Origin: Candidatus Uhrbacteria bacterium
GTDB taxonomy: Bacteria > Patescibacteria > ABY1 > SG8-24 > GWF2-40-263
NCBI GenBank assembly: GCA_016205975.1
Contig: JACQSK010000004.1
Coordinates: forward strand, 1-19,117
Direction: 5' to 3'
DNA length: 19,117 nucleotides
Shown: one piece after another, positions 17,260-19,117 of the stretch
Layout of the letters: the number at the start of each line of letters is the position of its first letter
How positions within the stretch are numbered: position 1 is the stretch's first letter
The notes under the pieces: model-generated
Told to the model about the DNA's origin: nothing
The model's input: only the letters and a program-made list of their open reading frames with translations
Database searches by the model: none
Position numbers and translations under genes: made by a program

Positions 17260-18081
17260 ATGTCCGTTCAAATCCCTGATGCCTATGTGCGAACCCTCCC
17301 GCACTATCTGCCTCGTCTGCGCACGCTGCGCCCAACGAAGATGACCGTGCTGGTGTGCGGTTCCCGGCGGGAACGCGTCGATGTCGTCTTGCGTGTGGAA
17401 GGAATCCGCTCTCGCTTCCACTGGCCCTTGGGTCCCAAGTTGGCCTCCATCATCTGTTGGAGGGATGTGGGTTCTCCAAAGGATGTATGCACGGGCGAGA
17501 TCACGATCTGGCCCTGGACCACCGGTAGCCCCAAATTGACAATCGAGTCTCCCGACGGCACCTTTGCCAAAGGCACCGTCGAAACCATTGATGATACAGC
17601 CCCACTTCGCACCCACTCTCTGCACCGTCCTGGTGGAGAGACCCCCTCGGAGGAAAACATCATGAGCATTCGTAACCTGATCGTCGCGACCATGGCGGCC
17701 GCCGTCGGCCTGGTCGTCGGTTTCTACGTAGGAGAGGCCCACGGCCTGTCGACCTGGGCGTCAACCTCGCCCCCGATCGAGGAGTTGGCTCCCATGGCCG
17801 TCTTGCCTGAGGAGTCACCGGTGGAGCTGCCGCCTGCGGAAACCCTGCCGACGATGCCGCCTCCCGTGGCACTCGCGCCCGAGCCCGCAGCTCCCGCGCA
17901 AGACGCGGTCGTGCTCACGAGCCGGGACTGCACGTTCGCGGACTCCGACCGCGCAGAAGATGCGCAAGGCAAGGTCGCGATCGTCTGCACGGACGGAAGC
18001 GCGCACCAAGCCAGAGCGGTCTACATCGGTGAAGGCCGCTTCGAGTTCCGAGAGGCCAACGAAGACCCCATCGGCCCCTGA
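17260..18081 (+). CDS. protein of unknown function with internal membrane helix (273 aa)
   Basis: Residues 1-130 look like a small soluble domain (VLVCGSRRERVDVVLRVEG, EITIWPWTTGSPKLTIESPDGTFAKGTVETIDD). Then comes a membrane helix (about 135-157, MSIRNLIVATMAAAVGLVVGF), a Pro/Glu-rich spacer (165-215) and a small domain of about 50 residues with two Cys (TSRDCTFADSD, VAIVCTDGSAHQARAVYIGEGRFEFRE). No family is recognised. The start is a real question. ATG 17260 follows GAGGT, but the in-frame ATG 17662 follows GGAGG at good spacing and would give a classic N-terminal anchor protein of 139 aa. Codon use in the first part is gene-like, so there may be two nested products or one fused gene. It has its own terminator. 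Confidence 0.65.
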   Translation: MSVQIPDAYVRTLPHYLPRLRTLRPTKMTVLVCGSRRERVDVVLRVEGIRSRFHWPLGPKLASIICWRDVGSPKDVCTGEITIWPWTTGSPKLTIESPDGTFAKGTVETIDDTAPLRTHSLHRPGGETPSEENIMSIRNLIVATMAAAVGLVVGFYVGEAHGLSTWASTSPPIEELAPMAVLPEESPVELPPAETLPTMPPPVALAPEPAAPAQDAVVLTSRDCTFADSDRAEDAQGKVAIVCTDGSAHQARAVYIGEGRFEFREANEDPIGP

Positions 18082-18092
18082 CCTCGCCTCGC

Positions 18093-18125
18093 GCCTCTGT
18101 GAAACTCACGGAGGCTTTTCTTTTT
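18093..18125 (+). terminator. terminator of the anchored protein gene
   Basis: GCCTCTGTGA (18093-18102) pairs with TCACGGAGGC (18106-18115) with one G-T pair and a 3-base loop, followed by TTTTCTTTTT. Confidence 0.93.
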
Positions 18126-18129
18126 ATGC

Positions 18130-18135
18130 TACAAT
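18130..18135 (+). promoter_or_regulatory. -10 box of the pseudouridine synthase gene
   Basis: TACAAT preceded by TGC (extended -10), 9 nt before ATG 18145, with no SD. It starts right after the T-tract of the preceding terminator. Confidence 0.6.
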
Positions 18136-18144
18136 CTCCCTTGT

Positions 18145-18801
18145 ATGCGTGATGCGATCCGCCTCAACAAATTTCTTTCCGCGCAGGGCTACTGCTCTCG
18201 GCGAGAAGCCGACCGACTCATTGAACAGGGGCGCGTTTTTGTGAACAACAAACGTGCTCAGCTTGGCGACCATGTGAGCCATGCGGACTCGGTGCGCGTG
18301 GAGGGACGCGATCGCAAGCGCGAGGAAGAAAAAATCTATCTCCTCTTGAACAAACCCGTTGGCGTCGCCACGGAAGCGGCCACGGAGGTCGCTCAGCTCG
18401 CCCAGGATATTTATGCCGTCGGACGCCTTGAGACGTCGCACTCCGGACTGCTCTTGCTCACCACGGATCGCTTGCTGGCCAAACGTTTGATGTCTCGCGG
18501 CGGCGTCGAGATGGAATATGTCGTGACGGTAGATCGACCTTTGCAAAAAATCGACATCGGCCGCTTCCAAGGCAAAGGGTTAAAGGTTCGCCAACTCAAC
18601 GAAAAGAAATTCGCGGTCGTGGATCGTGGCGACACGCGCCAGATCGAGACCTTCTGTGAACACCACCACTACCGCATCCTGCACCTCATGCGCACGCGCA
18701 TCGGCCCACTCAAAATCCCTCTGAGCTACGGGGCAGGAAACCACCGCCGCCTCACCCCAAAAGAGGTCCGCGACCTCAAAAAGCTGATGGGGACGGGTTG
18801 A
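18145..18801 (+). CDS. RsuA/RluB-type rRNA pseudouridine synthase with changed catalytic residue (218 aa)
   Basis: An N-terminal S4 RNA-binding domain (about residues 5-50, IRLNKFLSAQGYCSRREADRLIEQGRVFVNN) is followed by the synthase domain with LLNKPVGV, the signature VGRLETSHSGLLLLTTD (92-108) and EYVVTVDRPL. Enzymes of this family turn specific rRNA uridines into pseudouridine. The catalytic Asp lies in GRLD; here the codon is GAG and the motif reads GRLE (93-96). The stretch between NKPVGV and the signature is also shorter than usual. The enzyme may be inactive or altered, or may act as an RNA-binding assembly factor. It is transcribed from its own -10 box and precedes tRNA-Asp. Confidence 0.85.
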   Translation: MRDAIRLNKFLSAQGYCSRREADRLIEQGRVFVNNKRAQLGDHVSHADSVRVEGRDRKREEEKIYLLLNKPVGVATEAATEVAQLAQDIYAVGRLETSHSGLLLLTTDRLLAKRLMSRGGVEMEYVVTVDRPLQKIDIGRFQGKGLKVRQLNEKKFAVVDRGDTRQIETFCEHHHYRILHLMRTRIGPLKIPLSYGAGNHRRLTPKEVRDLKKLMGTG

Positions 18802-18811
18802 CAGAGATTCC

Positions 18812-18840
18812 TTGCACCTCTTTTTGGGCCATGTTATTAT
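18812..18840 (+). promoter_or_regulatory. promoter of tRNA-Asp
   Basis: TTGCAC (18812-18817), a 17-nt spacer ending in TGT, then TATTAT (18835-18840). The mature tRNA begins 22 nt later. Confidence 0.75.
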
Positions 18841-18862
18841 GCCGTCGCTGTTAGCCCATCGT

Positions 18863-18940
18863 GGATCGGTGGTGTAGCCCGGTTAACACGTCTCCCTGTC
18901 ACGGAGAAGATCGCGGGTTCGAATCCCGTCCGGTCCGCCA
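18863..18940 (+). tRNA. tRNA-Asp (anticodon GUC)
   Basis: The acceptor stem GGATCGG pairs with CCGGTCC with one G-T pair. The anticodon arm is TCTCC-CTGTCAC-GGAGA with GTC in the loop, and the T arm is GCGGG-TTCGAAT-CCCGT. CCA is encoded. Confidence 0.96.
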
Positions 18941-18974
18941 CGTAAAAACACCGACGTCAGTTGGTGTTTTTACG
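18941..18974 (+). terminator. terminator of tRNA-Asp
   Basis: Perfect 12-bp arms CGTAAAAACACC (18941-18952) and GGTGTTTTTACG (18963-18974) start at the base after the tRNA CCA. The run of T lies within the second arm. Confidence 0.75.
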
Positions 18975-18980
18975 TGCCAC

Positions 18981-19117
18981 GTGGACGACTGCGCAGCAGG
19001 CGTCTTTACGTGGCCGAATCTTAAACTGGTCGTCGGTGTTCACGTGGCACGCCACACGCACTACGCTCAAAGTGGACGACTGCGCAGCAGGCGTCTTTAC
19101 GTGGCCGAATCTTAAAC
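18981..19117. repeat. 46-bp direct repeat running into the window edge
   Basis: The same 46 bases, beginning GTGGACGACTGCG and ending CCGAATCTTAAAC, lie at 18981-19026 and 19072-19117 with 45 bases between. Each copy holds a 9-bp hairpin with one mismatch (GACGACTGC-gca-GCAGGCGTC) followed by TTTACGTGG. Related ACGTGG/CCACGT pieces recur in the spacer and beside the tRNA terminator. I see no convincing gene here. Confidence 0.85.

Noticed and set aside
18861..19115. 84-codon open frame over tRNA-Asp
   Set aside because: It is a translation of the tRNA, its terminator and the repeat, not a gene.
18981..19117. CRISPR array (46-bp repeat, 45-bp spacer)
   Set aside because: Only two copies are visible, the spacer shares ACGTGG pieces with the repeat, and no cas gene is in the window. 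A plain intergenic repeat fits better.

Overview
The window reads as a piece of a GC-rich bacterial chromosome, most likely a member of the Patescibacteria (CPR) or another small-genome bacterium. That guess is moderate. It rests on compact, almost gap-free housekeeping genes that mostly lack Shine-Dalgarno (SD) sites, an envelope gene set of the kind common in that group, and secreted MopE-type Asp/Cys repeat proteins. No rRNA gene is present to settle the taxonomy, and I see no transposase, integrase, phage gene or CRISPR-cas gene.

Region 1 (1-7713, all minus strand) holds a membrane-protein fragment at the left edge and four secreted proteins. All four carry the DCDD...PGA.E.CDG.DNDCDG metal-binding motif of the MopE type. 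They are an 803-aa lipoprotein with about 11 repeats, two shorter putative lipoproteins (338 and 266 aa) that share a C-terminal domain I cannot name, and a 450-aa exported protein with one motif, a helical middle and a glycine-rich end. Each is its own transcription unit: a TTGACA-N17 promoter, a 170-410 nt leader with strong inverted repeats, a good SD site and a hairpin-plus-T terminator.

Region 2 (7721-14637) is an envelope region. A six-gene minus-strand operon runs from a PerM/AI-2E-type membrane protein through three membrane or membrane-anchored proteins of unknown role to an HtrA-like protein without its catalytic triad, and ends with a Wzz-like polysaccharide co-polymerase. Divergent from it is a 726-aa O-antigen ligase/polymerase-like protein with a C-terminal TPR region. 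Together they suggest assembly and length control of a surface polysaccharide.

Region 3 (14638-17196) is translation and ribosome rescue. It holds tmRNA (ssrA) with a readable 22-residue tag, a small two-helix membrane protein, smpB, and divergently infC-rpmI-rplT. tmRNA and its partner SmpB therefore lie about 430 nt apart.

Region 4 (17197-19117) holds an anchored protein of unknown function, an RsuA/RluB-type pseudouridine synthase whose catalytic Asp position reads Glu, tRNA-Asp(GUC), and a 46-bp direct repeat that runs into the right edge.

The most striking pattern is two styles of gene start. Many core genes have a -10 box only 9-12 nt before the start codon and no SD, so their transcripts should be leaderless or nearly so. 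The MopE-type genes and two small accessory genes have fuller promoters, leaders and strong SD sites.
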